A DNA stretch of 7,880 nucleotides, from positions 1 to 7,880 of the forward strand of contig JAESTI010000320.1 of assembly GCA_016763665.1 (NCBI GenBank), in the 5' to 3' direction. Position 1 is the stretch's first letter; the number at the start of each line of letters is the position of its first letter. The DNA comes from Bacteroidia bacterium (GTDB lineage: Bacteria; Bacteroidota; Bacteroidia; Flavobacteriales; NORP286). Made by a program: the position numbers and the translations under genes. The notes below the pieces were generated by a model. That model was not told where the DNA came from. It did no database searches and saw nothing but the letters and a program-made list of their open reading frames with translations. Shown here one piece after another: positions 7,135-7,880 of this stretch.

Positions 7135-7846
7135 TGGCTACGTTTGTTTGTGTTAATATTGGCTCTCCTTTGAATTTCAGCAGGAGTTGTGCAACTGTGA
7201 TCACATCTTTTTGGCAGTATTCTACAATACGTTTAAGATCTTTTTCTTCCCAGTAAACTCTTGAAACATCACTTCCATCAATGTCATCTTTGGGAGTAGG
7301 AATTTGAAATATATTGGCTAATAAATTCAGAGAAGTGTAATTCTTGTAGTCGCCAAATTTCCACAATTCCATAGTGTCTAAATGAGAAATTTCCCAAGGC
7401 TTTTTCCCTGCTATGTTTAATTTGCCAGGTAGCTTTACGTTGTGAATCAACATTCTTCTGGCAATGAATGGAAAATCGAACTCTTTAGAGTTGTGGCCGC
7501 ACAAAATATGATCAGGAGTGTTAAAGTGTTTGTTGAGCATACTTGCAAATTCAGTCAAAAGCACTGCTTCATCCTCATCGTAAAATGATTTAATACGTAC
7601 ATCCCATTTGCCATTCTCATTTCTAAGATAACCGGTGGAAATACAGATGATCCTTCCAAACTCGGCGTATATCCCGGCTTTGTTATAATATTCCTCAGCT
7701 GTTGTATTTCCCTTTTCTCTTAAAAATCTTGTTTTCTGTGACCATAACTCTTGCATTTCAGGTGTTAGGTCATTGAAATATTGATGAATTGGTGCTGTTT
7801 CTATGTCTAATAAGAGGACATTTTTAAGATTGATGTGATCTAACAT
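7127..7846 (-). CDS. PolB-like DEDDy 3'-5' exonuclease (RNase H fold)
   Basis: The protein is a stand-alone relative of the proofreading exonuclease domain of family B DNA polymerases (the DNA_pol_B_exo2-like group); it probably removes nucleotides from DNA 3' ends with two metal ions, but its cellular role is not established. The 239 residues carry all four acidic ligands: Exo I LLLDIETAP (Asp14, Glu16), Exo II GHNSKEFDFPFIARR (Asn119, Asp124) and Exo III YCQKD (Tyr210, Asp214; the YxxxD form makes it DEDDy). HLDTMELWKFGDYKNYTSLNLLA at 155-177 is the segment before Exo III usual for the group. No polymerase domain is present. The start is the ATG at 7846; the frame stays open for the remaining 34 bases but contains no ATG, GTG or TTG, and the Exo I spacing fits this start. 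The stop is 77 bp before the ABC start. Confidence 0.88.
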   Translation of the reverse strand: MLDHINLKNVLLLDIETAPIHQYFNDLTPEMQELWSQKTRFLREKGNTTAEEYYNKAGIYAEFGRIICISTGYLRNENGKWDVRIKSFYDEDEAVLLTEFASMLNKHFNTPDHILCGHNSKEFDFPFIARRMLIHNVKLPGKLNIAGKKPWEISHLDTMELWKFGDYKNYTSLNLLANIFQIPTPKDDIDGSDVSRVYWEEKDLKRIVEYCQKDVITVAQLLLKFKGEPILTQTNVAIV

Positions 7847-7880
7847 TCTTACATTAACTTTGAGAGGTTGGTGTTGGAAT

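Noticed and set aside
6832..7173. Open plus-strand frame of about 113 codons across the ABC gene start
   Set aside because: It is antisense to the Walker A region and crosses the promoter gap; there is no family resemblance.
3000..7846. A defence or other novel multi-gene system built around the two nucleases
   Set aside because: RNase R is a housekeeping enzyme, the exonuclease belongs to a widespread chromosomal family, and no restriction, toxin, reverse transcriptase, helicase or sensor gene accompanies them.

Overview
The window looks like ordinary chromosomal DNA of a member of the Bacteroidota (Flavobacteriia/Cytophagia-like). The reasons are: AT-rich sequence; A/T-rich leaders without clear Shine-Dalgarno sites before the minus-strand genes; a promoter matching the Bacteroidota pattern (TTG, about 20 nt, then TAnnTTTG); a large tandem-domain amidohydrolase of a type I associate with this phylum; and a decayed copy of the GACTGAGCGGAGTCGAAGTC-type palindromic repeat that I recall from many Bacteroidota genomes. 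No finer placement is possible from the sequence alone.

Layout: five protein genes and almost no spare DNA. Positions 1-1821 (+) hold the 3' two-thirds or so of an amidohydrolase gene whose start lies left of the window. It converges on a run of four minus-strand genes, read right to left: a PolB-like DEDDy 3'-5' exonuclease (7127-7846), a fused two-NBD oligopeptide/dipeptide-type ABC ATPase (5241-7049), RNase R (3000-5132, rnr) and a trans-isoprenyl diphosphate synthase (1954-2931). No intergenic gap exceeds about 135 bp. No tRNA, rRNA, CRISPR array, insertion sequence or phage gene is visible.

The minus-strand genes do not form one obvious pathway. They cover nucleic-acid 3' end processing (exonuclease, RNase R), peptide import energetics (ABC ATPase) and isoprenoid chain elongation, and their co-orientation may only be shared housekeeping context. 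A good promoter sits in front of the ABC gene, so the run is probably not a single strict operon. A weaker candidate lies in front of rnr.

The least explained content is in the gaps. The convergent gap holds a degenerate inverted repeat. The gaps downstream of rnr and of the ABC gene each hold a short tandem array of diverged octamers with the same consensus (about TNNCRAAT on the plus strand), in the same orientation and touching or nearly touching the stop codon. The ABC-rnr gap also has five heptamers with TAG spaced exactly 7 bp apart. The octamer-like word TANCGAAT occurs once in each of the four gaps downstream of the minus-strand genes, and I found it nowhere in the coding sequence. 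I see no sign of a defence, toxin-antitoxin or other new multi-gene system.
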